Assembly: GCF_019801605.1 (NCBI RefSeq) | Contig: NZ_JAHVIT010000001.1 | Span: 1,054,001-1,118,000, forward strand | Reading direction: 5' to 3' | Length of the DNA stretch: 64,000 nt | From: Maritimibacter alkaliphilus | GTDB lineage: Bacteria; Pseudomonadota; Alphaproteobacteria; Rhodobacterales; Rhodobacteraceae | Shown: positions 16,415-25,717 of the stretch, one piece after another | Numbering within the stretch: position 1 is the stretch's first letter | Layout: each line of letters starts with the position of its first letter | Notes under the pieces: generated by a model | Told to the model about the DNA's origin: nothing | What the model saw: the letters and a program-made list of their open reading frames with translations, nothing else | The model's database searches: none | Position numbers and translations under genes: made by a program

Positions 16415-17688
16415 TCTGGCTCGGCTCCATCTTCTTCCTCACCCTCGCCATGGGCGTGCCGATTGCCTTCGTCCTCGGCCTTTCGGCGATGGGGTACTTC
16501 ATCTTCACCGACAACCTGCGCTTCCTGGTGGCCATCCCGCAGAGGATGTTCGCGGGGCAGGACAGCTTCGTCCTGCTGGCGATCCCGCTCTTCATCCTTG
16601 CCGGCAACCTGATGGACGTGGGCGGTCTGACCCAGCGGCTGGTGGGCTTTGCCAATTCGCTCGTCGGCCGGTTCCGGGGCGGGCTGTCCCTGACGGCGGT
16701 CTGGGGTTCCTTCCTCTTCGGCGGCGTCAGCGGCTCGGCCGCGGCGGATGCGGCGGCGCTCGGCACCGTGCTGACGCCGGACCTCAAACGGCAGGGCTAC
16801 CACGAGGATTACGCCGCCGCCCTGATCGGCGTTTCCTCGATCATGGCGCCGCTGGTGCCGCCCTCCATCGCGATGATCCTCTACGGGGCGCTCTCGGGCA
16901 CGTCGATCTCCAAGCTCTTCGTGGCGGGGATCGTGCCCGGCGCGCTGCTGGCGGTGATCCTCTCGGCCTACGCGGTCTGGATCGCGGGGCGGCGCGGATA
17001 TCCCAAGCTGCCGCCCATGGGGCTCGCCGAGATTGTCCGCGCGGGCGTGAACTGCGCCCCCGTGCTGCTGCTGCCGGTGATCATCATCGGCGGCATCCGG
17101 GGCGGCGTGGTGACGCCCACCGAGGCGGCGGCGGTGGCCGTGGTCTATGCGCTGATCGTGGCGGGCCTCTGGTACCGGGCGCTTTCGCTGCCGCGACTGC
17201 GGCGGGTGTTCCTCTCCACCGCGATGATGAGCGCGACGATCTACCTGCTGATCGGCTTTGCCCATGTGCTCTCGCTCATCTTCGCCATGGAGCGGCTGCC
17301 CCAGACCGTGGTCACGGCGCTGAACTCGGTTTCCGAGAACAAGTGGGTCATCCTGCTGATGGTGAACCTGATCCTGCTGGTGCTGGGGATGTTCCTCGAC
17401 ACCGTGGGCATCCTGATCCTGACGGTGCCCGCACTGATGGCGATCGGCCAGCAGCTGGGGATGGACCCGGTGCACCTGGGCGTGATCGTGGTCTTCAACT
17501 GCCTGATCGGCTTTGCCACGCCGCCCGTGGGGCTCTGCCTCTACGTGATGTCCGGGGTGACCAAGCGCCCGATCGAGAAGATCTCGCTCCACGCGCTGCC
17601 CATGGTCGGGCTGGCGCTGGTGGTGCTGGCGGTGATCACGCTCTTCCCGCAGGTGGTGCTCTTCCTGCCGAACCTGCTGGTGCACTGA
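16411..17688 (+). CDS. dctM: TRAP transporter large permease, DctM family
   Basis: 425 residues, the typical length. It is a polytopic inner-membrane protein of about 12 segments. Family motifs are AMGVPIAFVLGLSAMGYF, AIPLFILAGNLMDVGGLTQRL, the GGVSGSAAADAAALGTVLTP loop (sodium and substrate site region) and MAPLVPPSIAMILYGALSG. A second half carries FLDTVGILILTVPAL and GFATPPVGLCLYV. It moves the solute delivered by DctP, driven by the sodium gradient. It starts within the stop of dctQ, and its own stop overlaps the next gene by one base (TGATG). Confidence 0.93.
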   Translation: MIWLGSIFFLTLAMGVPIAFVLGLSAMGYFIFTDNLRFLVAIPQRMFAGQDSFVLLAIPLFILAGNLMDVGGLTQRLVGFANSLVGRFRGGLSLTAVWGSFLFGGVSGSAAADAAALGTVLTPDLKRQGYHEDYAAALIGVSSIMAPLVPPSIAMILYGALSGTSISKLFVAGIVPGALLAVILSAYAVWIAGRRGYPKLPPMGLAEIVRAGVNCAPVLLLPVIIIGGIRGGVVTPTEAAAVAVVYALIVAGLWYRALSLPRLRRVFLSTAMMSATIYLLIGFAHVLSLIFAMERLPQTVVTALNSVSENKWVILLMVNLILLVLGMFLDTVGILILTVPALMAIGQQLGMDPVHLGVIVVFNCLIGFATPPVGLCLYVMSGVTKRPIEKISLHALPMVGLALVVLAVITLFPQVVLFLPNLLVH

Positions 17689-18740
17689 TGGCGGATCTTT
17701 CGGTGCAACTGGGCCGCCTGCGGCTCAAGACCCCCGTCATCGCCGCCCCGGCCGAACACCTGATTGCGGACGGCGGCCTTGCCGCCGCGATCCGGGCCGG
17801 GGCCGGGGCGGTGGTGGTGAAATCCACGAACGAAAGCATGGCGGCCAAGGCGCAGCTGCGGGCGGCGGAATACGTGGCCCTGAATGACCGCTGGGAGGCG
17901 GTGGACTGGGGCCCCGGGGCCGATCCCGCCACGATGATCCTCTCGCGGTCGGGCCTGCACCCGCTGGGCTTCGAGGCCTGGCTCGACCAGTGCCGCGCGG
18001 CGGACCGTCTGGCGCGCGAGGCCGACTGCCTGCTGGTGCCCAGCCTGATCAACGCCGACATCGCCCGCGCCGTCGAGATGGCGCAGGCGGTGGAACAGGC
18101 GGGCTTCCGGGCGTTGGAGTTCAACATCGGCACGCCTTATGCCCGCGAGGCCGCCGCCGGGGCCGTCTCGACCGAGACCGCCGCCGACCGGGTCGGCCTG
18201 CTGGCCCGCGCGGTCTGCGAGGCGGTCGACATCCCGGTCTGGATCAAGCTGACGGGCCAGTCCTCGGACGTGCCGGACCTTGCGGTCGCGGCCCATGAGG
18301 CGGGGGCGGAGAGCGTCATCGTCGCGGGCCGCCTGCTGGGGATGCTTCCGGACCTCGACACGCAGGCGCCGCTGATCGGCACCTCGGGCGGCTATGGCGG
18401 GTTCTGGAACCTGCCGCTGACCTGCCACTGGCTGACGCTCTGCCGGGCGGCCCTGGGACCGGAGAGGGCGCTGATCGGGATCAACGGGGTGACCGGGGGC
18501 CTCGACGTGGCGCGGGCGATGCTGGCCGGGGCTTCTGCTGTCGGCATGGCCTCGGCGGTGATGCTGCGCGGGTTCGGCGTGATCGAGGAGAGCCTCGCGG
18601 CGCTGGAGGCCTATCTCGACGACAAGGGACAGGCAGCCTCCGAGATCATCGGACTGGCCGCCGACCGGCGGAAGACCTTTGCCGAGATGCCCGAGCTTCA
18701 GGACCACTGGAAGCGCTTCCTGCCACCGGAAAGCCGCTGA
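17688..18740 (+). CDS. Dihydroorotate dehydrogenase-like flavoprotein
   Basis: 350 residues of the PyrD/DHOD-like FMN TIM-barrel family: LSVQLGRLRLKTPVIAAPA start, GAGAVVVKSTNES, VPSLINADIARAVEMA, ALEFNIGTPYAREAAAG, DIPVWIKLTGQSSDVPDLA, GTSGGYGGF, LIGINGVTGGLDVARAMLAGASAVGMASAVM. The C-terminal glycine loops are FMN-phosphate binding. It is not the housekeeping PyrD, because it is fused into a TRAP operon by a TGATG overlap. It more likely acts on the imported compound or its product, perhaps reducing or oxidising a C=C bond next to a carboxylate. The substrate is unknown. Confidence 0.78.
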   Translation: MADLSVQLGRLRLKTPVIAAPAEHLIADGGLAAAIRAGAGAVVVKSTNESMAAKAQLRAAEYVALNDRWEAVDWGPGADPATMILSRSGLHPLGFEAWLDQCRAADRLAREADCLLVPSLINADIARAVEMAQAVEQAGFRALEFNIGTPYAREAAAGAVSTETAADRVGLLARAVCEAVDIPVWIKLTGQSSDVPDLAVAAHEAGAESVIVAGRLLGMLPDLDTQAPLIGTSGGYGGFWNLPLTCHWLTLCRAALGPERALIGINGVTGGLDVARAMLAGASAVGMASAVMLRGFGVIEESLAALEAYLDDKGQAASEIIGLAADRRKTFAEMPELQDHWKRFLPPESR

Positions 18741-18795
18741 ATGCTGCCGTGCGCGCCCGTCTGCAGGGCGTTCACGGTTTCGTGTGGCACAAAAG

Positions 18796-18845
18796 TGAGA
18801 ATGGTTCGCATTTTCTTTGACTCCTGAGAATGGTTCGCATCTAAA
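18796..18845 (+). promoter_or_regulatory. sitA promoter with duplicated Fur/Mur-like operator
   Basis: The 16-mer TGAGAATGGTTCGCAT occurs twice, at 18796-18811 and 18825-18840. The first copy extends to a 19-bp near-palindrome, GAGAATG-N5-CATTTTC (18797-18815), as expected for a Fur-family box; in alphaproteobacteria the manganese sensor Mur controls sitABCD. A -35 TTGACT (18817-18822) and -10 TCTAAA (18840-18845) with a 17-bp spacer lie across the second copy, so bound repressor would block RNA polymerase. Confidence 0.7.
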
Positions 18846-18874
18846 CGGGGCAACCGGAATGGGAGTACGCGGTG

Positions 18875-19777
18875 ATGAAGACCTTTCTGACATCGGCCAT
18901 CGGCGGAACGGCCCTTGCGCTGATCCTCGCGCAGGGGGCCGTTGCGGCAGAGAAGATGAAGGTCGTGACCACCTTCACGGTGCTGGCCGACATGGCGCGC
19001 CACGTGGCAGGGGACGCGGCCGAGGTGGTCTCGATCACCAAGCCGGGTGCGGAGATCCACGGCTACCAGCCGACGCCGCGGGACATCGTGCGGGCGCAGG
19101 GGGCCGACCTGATCCTCTGGAACGGCATGAACCTCGAGCTGTGGTTCGAGCAGTTCCTGCGCCACCTGAAGGACGTGCCCTCCGCCACGCTGACCGAGGG
19201 CATCGACCCGATCCCGATCGCGGCGGGCGCTTACGAGGGCAAGCCCAATCCGCATGCCTGGATGGGGCTGGAGAATGCGCTGATCTACATCGACAATATC
19301 GAGAAGGCCTTTGCCGGGCAGGACCCGGAGAACGCCGCGACCTATGCCGCGAATGCGCAGGCCTACCGGGACGAGTTGCGCGCCACGCTGGAGCCGCTCC
19401 GGGCACAGGTCGCCGAGATCCCCGAGGCACAGCGCTGGCTGGTGACCTGCGAGGGCGCCTTCAGCTACCTCGCTCGGGATTTCGGGATGCAGGAGCTCTA
19501 CCTCTGGCCGATGAACGCCGACCAGATGGGCACTCCGCAACAGGTCCGCAAGGTGATCGACGGGGTGAAGGAGAACGCCATCCCCGTCGTCTTCTGCGAG
19601 AGCACGGTGAACACCGCCCCGGCAGAGCAGGTCGCCCGGGAGACCGGCGCGGCCTATGGCGGCGTCCTCTACGTCGACAGCCTGTCGGAGGACGGCGGCC
19701 CGGTGCCCAGCTACCTCGACCTGCTGCGTGTGACCGCACAGACCGTGGTGGAGGGGCTCGAAGCCGGCATGAAGTGA
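18875..19777 (+). CDS. sitA: Manganese/iron ABC transporter, substrate-binding protein
   Basis: 300 residues, a cluster A-I metal receptor with an N-terminal signal sequence (MKTFLTSAIGGTALALILAQ, cleavage near AVAAE). Metal-ligand regions are the histidine in ITKPGAEIHGYQPTPRD, the histidine in KPNPHAWMGLENAL, the glutamate in VTCEGAFSYLARDFG, and the aspartate in VLYVDSLSEDGG. The LWPMNADQMGTPQQVRKVID stretch is typical of SitA rather than ZnuA, and there is no His-rich loop. A GTG at 18872 is an alternative start. It heads sitABCD behind a probable Mur/Fur-repressed promoter, implying induction when manganese (or iron) is scarce. Confidence 0.9.
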   Translation: MKTFLTSAIGGTALALILAQGAVAAEKMKVVTTFTVLADMARHVAGDAAEVVSITKPGAEIHGYQPTPRDIVRAQGADLILWNGMNLELWFEQFLRHLKDVPSATLTEGIDPIPIAAGAYEGKPNPHAWMGLENALIYIDNIEKAFAGQDPENAATYAANAQAYRDELRATLEPLRAQVAEIPEAQRWLVTCEGAFSYLARDFGMQELYLWPMNADQMGTPQQVRKVIDGVKENAIPVVFCESTVNTAPAEQVARETGAAYGGVLYVDSLSEDGGPVPSYLDLLRVTAQTVVEGLEAGMK

Positions 19778-19913
19778 ACCAGTGTCAGCATCGGGAAACC
19801 CGCCGGGCGCATGGGTTGCCCGGCCGCGTGGGCCGGACGAAGGCGGGCCTGCATCCGTGTAACGGCTGGCGGGAGGGCGGTGCCCCGAGCACGGCGAGAC
19901 AGGAAGGTTGAGC

Positions 19914-20798
19914 ATGAAGGACACCAGCACCCAGACCCGCCCCGAGGGGACCGCAGAGCCGGGCGGCGGCATCACGGCACGCGATGTGACGGTGACCTAC
20001 CGCAACGGCCACACCGCGCTGCGCCACGCCAGTTTCGAGATCCCGCGCGGGACTGTGACCGCTCTGGTCGGTGTGAACGGTGCGGGAAAATCCACACTTT
20101 TCAAGGCGATCATGGGGTTTGTTCAGGTGGCGGGGGGAGAGATCACGCTGCTGGGCCTGCCCGTGGCACAGGCGCTGAAGCAGAACCTCGTCGCCTATGT
20201 GCCCCAGTCCGAGGAGGTCGACTGGACCTTCCCTGTGCTGGTGGAGGACGTGGTGATGATGGGCCGCTATGGCCACATGGGCTTCTTCCGGCGGCCGTCG
20301 AAGGCGGACCACGCGGCGGTGGAGGCGGCGCTGTCGCGGGTCAACATGCTGGATTTCCGGCACCGGCAGATCGGCGAGCTGTCGGGCGGGCAGAAGAAGC
20401 GGGTCTTCCTCGCGCGGGCGCTTGCGCAGGACGGGCAGGTGATCCTGCTGGACGAACCCTTCACCGGCGTCGACGTGAAGACCGAGGAGCAGATCATCGC
20501 GCTGCTGCGCGAGTTGCGCGACGAGGGGCGGGTGATGCTGGTCTCGACCCACAACCTCGGCACCGTGCCCGAGTTCTGCGACCGCACCGTCCTCGTGAAG
20601 GGGACCGTTCTGGCCCATGGCCCGACGGAGGAGATCTTCACCCGCGGCAACCTCGAGAAGGCCTTCGGCGGCGTGCTGCGCCAGTTCACCCTCGGCGGCA
20701 GTGCGCTGCACGAGGATGACGACGGGCGCGAGGTCTCGATCCTGACCGACGACGAACGTCCCTTCGTGCAGTACCGCGAACCGGGGACCCGGCGATGA
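19914..20798 (+). CDS. sitB: Manganese/iron ABC transporter, ATP-binding protein
   Basis: 294 residues. Walker A is GVNGAGKST, the Q-loop is [14 protein letters not shown] (the SEEVDW stretch is characteristic of SitB/MntB), the signature is [10 protein letters not shown], Walker B is [12 protein letters not shown], and the switch histidine is in STHNLG. It energises uptake with SitA, SitC and SitD at the inner membrane. The start at 19914 follows AGGAAGG (19901-19907) by six bases. It overlaps sitC by ATGA. The 136 bp after sitA contain no gene. Confidence 0.93.
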   Translation: MKDTSTQTRPEGTAEPGGGITARDVTVTYRNGHTALRHASFEIPRGTVTALVGVNGAGKSTLFKAIMGFVQVAGGEITLLGLPVAQALKQNLVAYVPQSEEVDWTFPVLVEDVVMMGRYGHMGFFRRPSKADHAAVEAALSRVNMLDFRHRQIGELSGGQKKRVFLARALAQDGQVILLDEPFTGVDVKTEEQIIALLRELRDEGRVMLVSTHNLGTVPEFCDRTVLVKGTVLAHGPTEEIFTRGNLEKAFGGVLRQFTLGGSALHEDDDGREVSILTDDERPFVQYREPGTRR

Positions 20799-21652
20799 GC
20801 CTGCTGCTGGAACCCTTCACCTACGGTTACATGACGAATGCCATGTGGGTCTCGGCCCTCGTGGGCGGGGTCTGTGCCTTCCTCTCGGCCTACCTGATGC
20901 TGAAGGGCTGGTCGCTGATCGGCGACGCGCTGTCCCACGCCGTGGTGCCGGGGGTGGCCGGGGCCTATATGCTGGGACTGCCCTTCGCGCTTGGCGCCTT
21001 CCTGTCGGGCGGGCTGGCGGCGGCGGCGATGCTCTTCCTCTCGGACCGGTCCGGGCTGAAGGTCGACGTGGTGATCGGGCTGATCTTCACGGCGTTCTTC
21101 GGCCTCGGGCTCTTCATGGTCTCGCTGAACCCGATGGCGATCTCCCTCGACACGATCACCATGGGCAACATCCTCGCCATCACGCCGGGCGACACGCTGC
21201 AACTGGCGATCATCGGCTTCGTCTCGCTGGCGGTGCTGCTGGCGAAGTGGAAGGACCTCATGGTCGTCTTCTTCGACGAAAGCCACGCGCGATCCATCGG
21301 GCTCAGGCCGGGGCTGCTGAAGGCGGTGTTCTTCGTGCTGCTTTCGGCCTGTGTCGTGGCGGCGATGCAGACGGTGGGCGCCTTCCTCGTCATCGCCATG
21401 GTGGTGACGCCGGGGGCCACGGCCTACCTGCTCTGCGACCGCTTCCCGCGGTTGATTGTGACCGCCGTGGCCATCGGCGCGCTCACCAGCTTCCTCGGCG
21501 CCTACATCTCCTATTTCCTCGACGGGGCAACGGGCGGCGTGATCGTGGTGCTGCAGACGCTGATCTTCCTGGCGGCCTTCACCTTTGCGCCCAAGCACGG
21601 CTACCGCGCCGCACGGGCCCGCGCCCGCGCCGCGCTGGAGGAGGAGGCATGA
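20795..21652 (+). CDS. sitC: Manganese/iron ABC transporter permease
   Basis: 285 residues, eight predicted membrane helices, ABC-3 family. Family segments include [61 protein letters not shown] and [27 protein letters not shown]. It pairs with sitD as the membrane channel. Its start overlaps the sitB stop, and its stop overlaps the sitD start, both as ATGA. The short arginine-rich tail after the last helix is probably cytoplasmic. Confidence 0.93.
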   Translation: MSLLLEPFTYGYMTNAMWVSALVGGVCAFLSAYLMLKGWSLIGDALSHAVVPGVAGAYMLGLPFALGAFLSGGLAAAAMLFLSDRSGLKVDVVIGLIFTAFFGLGLFMVSLNPMAISLDTITMGNILAITPGDTLQLAIIGFVSLAVLLAKWKDLMVVFFDESHARSIGLRPGLLKAVFFVLLSACVVAAMQTVGAFLVIAMVVTPGATAYLLCDRFPRLIVTAVAIGALTSFLGAYISYFLDGATGGVIVVLQTLIFLAAFTFAPKHGYRAARARARAALEEEA

Positions 21653-22482
21653 GCGAGACCCTCCTGATGCCGTTCCAGTTCGGCTTCATGCAGACGGCCT
21701 TCCTGATCTGCCTGATCGTGGCTGTGCCCACGGCGCTGCTGTCCTGCTTCCTCGTGCTCAAGGGCTGGGCCCTGATGGGCGATGCGATTTCCCACGCGAT
21801 CCTGCCGGGGGTGGTTCTGGCCTATATCCTCGGGCTGCCGCTGCTGCTGGGGGCCTTCGCGGCGGGGATGGTGACGGCGCTCTCCACCGGGTTTCTCGCC
21901 TCCAACAGCCGGGTGCGGCAGGACACGGTGATGGGCGTGGTCTTCTCGGGCATGTTCGGGCTGGGGATCGTGCTCTACACCTCGATCCACACCAACGTGC
22001 ACCTCGACCATATCCTCTATGGCAACATGCTGGGCGTCGGGCCCGGGGACCTCTGGACCGCGGGCAGTATCGCGCTGATCGTGCTGGTGGTGCTGGGGGC
22101 CAAGTGGAAGGATTTCGTGCTGCATGCCTTCGACCCGGCGCAGGCGCGGGCCTCCGGCTTGCCGGTGAGCTGGCTGCACTACGGGCTGCTGACGCTGCTC
22201 TCCATGACCATCGTCGCCACGCTTTCGGCCACCGGGCTGATCCTTGCCGTGGCGCTGCTGATCGCGCCGGGGGCGGTGGCCTTCCTGCTGGTGCGCCGGT
22301 TCGGGACGATGCTCTGGGTGGCGGTACTGGTCTGCGCCACGGGGATGATCGGGGGTACCTACCTCAGCTTCTTCCTCGACAGCGCGCCTGCGCCCACCAT
22401 CGTGCTGATCCTGACGGGGATGTTCCTGCTGGCCTTCCTGCGGCGGCTGTGGCTGGCGCGGGCGGCCAGCCGGGTGGCCTAG
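21649..22482 (+). CDS. sitD: Manganese/iron ABC transporter permease
   Basis: 277 residues, a second ABC-3 family permease paralogous to sitC. The match is clearest in FLVLKGWALMGDAISHAILPGVVLAYILGLP, in VLGAKWKDFVLHAFDPAQARASGL and in ATLSATGLILAVALLIAPGAVAFLL. The two permeases make the heteromeric membrane core of the Sit importer. The ATG at 21649 has GGAGGAGG directly upstream. It ends nine bases before the convergent acdR gene, so the two transcripts run into each other. Confidence 0.92.
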   Translation: MSETLLMPFQFGFMQTAFLICLIVAVPTALLSCFLVLKGWALMGDAISHAILPGVVLAYILGLPLLLGAFAAGMVTALSTGFLASNSRVRQDTVMGVVFSGMFGLGIVLYTSIHTNVHLDHILYGNMLGVGPGDLWTAGSIALIVLVVLGAKWKDFVLHAFDPAQARASGLPVSWLHYGLLTLLSMTIVATLSATGLILAVALLIAPGAVAFLLVRRFGTMLWVAVLVCATGMIGGTYLSFFLDSAPAPTIVLILTGMFLLAFLRRLWLARAASRVA

Positions 22483-22491
22483 AGGGGCGGC

Positions 22492-22953
22492 CTAGAAGGG
22501 CAGCGGCGCGTTCTCCTTTACCTCCTTCATGACGAAGAAGGTGCGGGTCTGGCGCACGCCGGGCAGGGCGATCAGCGTTGTACCGTGGAAGGCGTTGAAA
22601 TCGGTCATGTCCCGGACCCGGATCTTCAGCAGGTAGTCGAAGTCCCCGGCGACGAGGTTGCAATCCAGCACCTCCTTCATGCCGAGAACCGCCCCCTCGA
22701 AGGCGGCGAAGCTTTCGGGGGTGGAGCGGTCCAGCACGACGCCCACCATGACGAGCGCGCCCAGACCCACCGCCGCGGGCGCGATATGGGCGCGCAGCGT
22801 GGTGATATGCCCCTCGTCAAAGAGCCGCTGCGTGCGCCTGTGACAGGTGGCCGGGCTGACGTTCACCATCCGCGCGATCTCGGCGTTGGTAAGGCGTCCG
22901 TCCTTCTGAAGGGCGCGGAGAATGGCCCGGTCGATTCTGTCGATATCGCTCAT
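22492..22953 (-). CDS. acdR: Lrp/AsnC-family regulator, probable AcdR
   Basis: 153 residues. Residues 1-55 form the Lrp winged HTH (IDRIDRAILRALQKDGRLTN, AEIARMVNVSPATCHRRTQRL). The remainder is the RAM/AsnC ligand domain (VLDCNLVAGDFDYLLKIRVRD, GVRQTRTFFVMKEVKE). It is transcribed away from the ACC deaminase gene with 156 bp between starts. Established knowledge: acdR, an Lrp-type regulator, controls acdS in many proteobacteria. An ATG at 22968 is possible, but the ATG at 22953 has GGAAG upstream while the earlier one has none. Confidence 0.85.
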   Translation of the reverse strand: MSDIDRIDRAILRALQKDGRLTNAEIARMVNVSPATCHRRTQRLFDEGHITTLRAHIAPAAVGLGALVMVGVVLDRSTPESFAAFEGAVLGMKEVLDCNLVAGDFDYLLKIRVRDMTDFNAFHGTTLIALPGVRQTRTFFVMKEVKENAPLPF

Positions 22954-23109
22954 GGAAGGTTCTTCCATTTTTGTCGGTCAAATTTCACCCAGTTGGTATC
23001 CTATGGTGAAAATGGGAGATCCAGAGCGAAAATCGACGGCTAACTTCGAGAGCACCTTTCATTTCGGATGCGCTAGTCTCTTGCCCAATCCAACAGAAGG
23101 ACCTCTCCC

Positions 23110-24129
23110 ATGTCTCTCCTCGACAAATTCGAACGCTATCCGCTGACCTACGGCAAGACGCCGATCGAGCACCTGCCGCGCCTGACCGAAGCCCTCGGCG
23201 GCAAGGTCGAGATCTATGCCAAGCGCGACGACTGCAACTCGGGCCTCGCCATGGGCGGCAACAAGCTGCGCAAGCTGGAATACATCGTCCCCGACGCGAT
23301 CGCCTCGGGTGCGGACACGCTGGTCTCCATCGGCGGCGTGCAGTCGAACCACACCCGCATGGTCGCCGCCACCGCGGCCAAGATCGGCATGAAATGCGTC
23401 GTGATCCAGGAGAAGTGGGTGCCGCATTACGATGCCGTCTATGACCGCGTCGGCAACATCCTGATGACCCGCCTGATGGGCGCGGACAGCCGCCTCGTCG
23501 AGGATGGCTTCGACATCGGTATCCGCGAGAGCTGGGAAAACGCCATCAAGTCGGTTGAGGACGCCGGCGGCAAGCCCTACGCGATCCCGGCCGGTGCCTC
23601 GGTGCACAAGTATGGCGGCCTTGGCTACATCGGCTTTGCCGAGGAAGTGGCCGAGCAGGAGAAGGAACTGGGCTTCAAGTTCGACTACATCGTCGTCTGC
23701 GTCGTCACCGGCTCGACCCAGGCGGGCATGATCGTGGGCTTTGCCGCGCAGGACCGCGCCGACCGCGTGATCGGCATCGACGCCTCGGGCACCGTGGAGC
23801 AGACCCGCGCGCAGGTGCGCCAGATCGTCGATGACACCGCCAAGCTGGTGGAACTGGGCCGCGAGATCCGCGACGACGAGATCGTCATCAACGAAGACTA
23901 CGCATATCCGGCCTACGGCGTGCCCTCGGAAGAGACCAACGAGGCCATCCGCCTTGCCGCCCGCACCGAGGCGATGATGACGGACCCGGTCTACGAGGGC
24001 AAATCCATGCAGGGCCTGATCGACCTGACCAAGAAGGGCTTCTTCCCCGAAGGCTCCAAGGTGCTCTACGCCCACCTCGGCGGTGCGCCCGCGCTGAACG
24101 GCTACAGCTACTACTACCGCGAGGGCTGA
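23110..24129 (+). CDS. acdS: 1-Aminocyclopropane-1-carboxylate deaminase
   Basis: 339 residues, a PLP enzyme that opens ACC, the ethylene precursor, to 2-oxobutyrate and ammonia. PLP lysine is Lys52 in [11 protein letters not shown]. Residues that separate true ACC deaminase from D-cysteine desulfhydrase are present: Glu296 in DPVYEGKSM and Leu323 in [13 protein letters not shown], with Tyr269 and Tyr295 also conserved; numbering is one above the Pseudomonas enzyme. Divergent acdR supports the call. The transcript ends at a hairpin 30 bp after the stop. The gene allows use of ACC as nitrogen source and is common in plant- or alga-associated bacteria. Confidence 0.93.
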   Translation: MSLLDKFERYPLTYGKTPIEHLPRLTEALGGKVEIYAKRDDCNSGLAMGGNKLRKLEYIVPDAIASGADTLVSIGGVQSNHTRMVAATAAKIGMKCVVIQEKWVPHYDAVYDRVGNILMTRLMGADSRLVEDGFDIGIRESWENAIKSVEDAGGKPYAIPAGASVHKYGGLGYIGFAEEVAEQEKELGFKFDYIVVCVVTGSTQAGMIVGFAAQDRADRVIGIDASGTVEQTRAQVRQIVDDTAKLVELGREIRDDEIVINEDYAYPAYGVPSEETNEAIRLAARTEAMMTDPVYEGKSMQGLIDLTKKGFFPEGSKVLYAHLGGAPALNGYSYYYREG

Positions 24130-24160
24130 TTGCCCGACCTCCGCGGAGGGCTGAAAACGG

Positions 24161-24189
24161 AACCGCCCGGTCGAAAGGCCGGGCGGTTT
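24161..24189 (+). terminator. Terminator of acdS
   Basis: A perfect 10-bp stem AACCGCCCGG/CCGGGCGGTT with an 8-nt loop, then TTTC. The U-run is short (the run including the stem end is three), but position and strength fit a Rho-independent terminator. It is nearly symmetric and may also work for transcripts from the right. Confidence 0.7.
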
Positions 24190-24274
24190 CGCATCTGGGG
24201 GATCGGAGGTCAGCCGGTGGCTGTCTGGGAGCCTGCGGCGGGTGCTGACTGGGCGCTGTCCGGGGCCCGCCCGG

Positions 24275-24529
24275 TCAGGTCTTCTCGGGATCGGACCCGG
24301 ACTGGAACTCCGGGTCGTTGTAGTCGGCGGGATCGTAGTCCTCCGGGTCGTAGGCCTCGTCCTCCTCCGAGATGCCGGTGACATGGGTCGTGCCGGTCTC
24401 TTCGTTGTAGGCCAGCCCGTAGGTGGCGCTGCCTTGCGACTTGTAGCGCAGGTATTCGTGAATGGCCGCATAGAGGAAGGCCAGTGTGAAGGGCAGCAGG
24501 ATCAGGAACGCAATCAGGCGCGCGTCCAT
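24275..24529 (-). CDS. Small membrane protein of unknown function
   Basis: 84 residues from the ATG at 24529, which follows AAAGGAGC. Residues 3-24 form one hydrophobic segment (ARLIAFLILLPFTLAFLYAA), followed by a basic stretch (HEYLRYKSQG) and a strongly acidic tail rich in Asp, Glu and Tyr (EEDEAYDPEDYDPADYNDPE). The topology would place the acidic tail outside or inside depending on the single helix; the positive residues after it suggest a cytoplasmic tail. I do not recognise the family. It is a lone gene between acdS and ribE on the minus strand. Confidence 0.7.
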   Translation of the reverse strand: MDARLIAFLILLPFTLAFLYAAIHEYLRYKSQGSATYGLAYNEETGTTHVTGISEEDEAYDPEDYDPADYNDPEFQSGSDPEKT

Positions 24530-24720
24530 GGTGAAGCTCCTTTCGGTCTGAACGGTGGGCGGGGCCTTGGCCGCGCCCTGCGGCATCCTGCGCGGCGGGT
24601 GCCTGCGGATGCCGACCGTCTGTCGAACTCATGGGGCTCTATCGAAAAAACGGCGCTGAGTCCACGGCGCGGCCCGACACCCGGCCGCCGGATTGCGACA
24701 GCCGGGGGGGAAATCCGGGT

Positions 24721-25356
24721 CTACTCGGCTGCGCCTGCCAGATAGCGCGGCAGCAGACGTTCCAGCGTGCGCTCCATCACGTCGACGGTCACCATGGTCT
24801 GGTGATCGACCTCGATGTTCACCCGGTCGCCGGGCTGGTAGCGCGGGAAGGTCGTCTGGCGCAGGGTCTCCGGGATCAGGTAGATGGTGAAGACATCGCC
24901 CTCCTGTTCCGCCACGGTCAGCGAGCAGCCGTTCACAGCAAGGAACCCGCGCACGAAGATGTACTTGGCCCATTCGGGCGGCACGCGGAAGGAGATATGG
25001 GCGCGGGGCTCTTCCGTCACCATCTCGACCACTTCCGCCGCGCAGGAGACATGACCCGCCACCACGTGGCCGCCGTTCTCGTCGGTCATCTTGGCGGAGC
25101 GTTCGAGGTTCACCATGCCGCCTTCTTGCAGCGCGCCGAGGTTGGTGCGCTCCAGCGTGGCGAGCATGGCGTCAAAGGTCACCTTGCTGCCGCTGATCGA
25201 GGTGGCCGAGAGGCAGACGCCCTCCACCGCGACCGAGCCGCCGATCTTCAGTTCCTCGGTCAGGCCGGGGGGGAAGTCGATCTCGAAGGTGGTATGGGCG
25301 CCCGTGCGGCTCAGCCCGGTGATCGGCGCGGTGGCCTGCACGATGCCGGTGTACAT
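24721..25356 (-). CDS. ribE: Riboflavin synthase, alpha chain
   Basis: 211 residues built of two lumazine-binding repeats, 1-95 and 96-195. The first opens with MYTGIVQATAPI and has SVAVEGVCLSATSI; the second has GHVSCAAEVV and FLAVNGCSLTVAEQEGDVFTI. It dismutates two 6,7-dimethyl-8-ribityllumazine molecules to riboflavin. An FMN riboswitch and its own promoter lie upstream on the same strand. The start ATG overlaps the stop of an 11-codon upstream frame (TGATG), and the Shine-Dalgarno sequence GGAGGGG lies inside that frame. Other rib genes are not in the window. Confidence 0.95.
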   Translation of the reverse strand: MYTGIVQATAPITGLSRTGAHTTFEIDFPPGLTEELKIGGSVAVEGVCLSATSISGSKVTFDAMLATLERTNLGALQEGGMVNLERSAKMTDENGGHVVAGHVSCAAEVVEMVTEEPRAHISFRVPPEWAKYIFVRGFLAVNGCSLTVAEQEGDVFTIYLIPETLRQTTFPRYQPGDRVNIEVDHQTMVTVDVMERTLERLLPRYLAGAAE

Positions 25357-25391
25357 CAGGCCCCTCCGCCGCAGGATAGTTCATAGGTCAT
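25356..25391 (-). CDS. 11-codon upstream reading frame coupled to ribE
   Basis: A tiny frame encoding MTYELSCGGGA. It has its own AGGGAG Shine-Dalgarno sequence about nine bases upstream, and its stop overlaps the ribE ATG as TGATG. This arrangement would favour translational coupling of ribE to it, downstream of the FMN riboswitch. No homologue is recognised, and it may only be a ribosome loading device. Whether it is translated is unknown. Confidence 0.4.
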   Translation of the reverse strand: MTYELSCGGGA

Positions 25392-25478
25392 GTCGGCACG
25401 CTCCCTTGTCCGTTTCGCACGCATCCGTGCTACAAGCGCGCTCCAGAGCCACGGGCAGGGCAAGGCCCCGGTCCCGCG

Positions 25479-25616
<138 letters not shown>

Positions 25617-25621
25617 TGCCC

Positions 25622-25650
25622 AAGATAGGCAGGCGGCGCGGGAAGGACAA
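25622..25650 (-). promoter_or_regulatory. Promoter of the FMN riboswitch-ribE transcript
   Basis: On the minus strand: -35 TTGTCC (25650-25645), 17-bp spacer, -10 TATCTT (25627-25622). Transcription would begin within a few bases of the aptamer 5' end at 25616. This separates ribE from the upstream transporter operon. Confidence 0.6.
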
Positions 25651-25717
25651 TGGCGAAACCCCGTCTTCCGGTGCCGCGATCCGTGCGCCGCTGCAGGGCC
25701 CTTGCGCGGACGCGACC

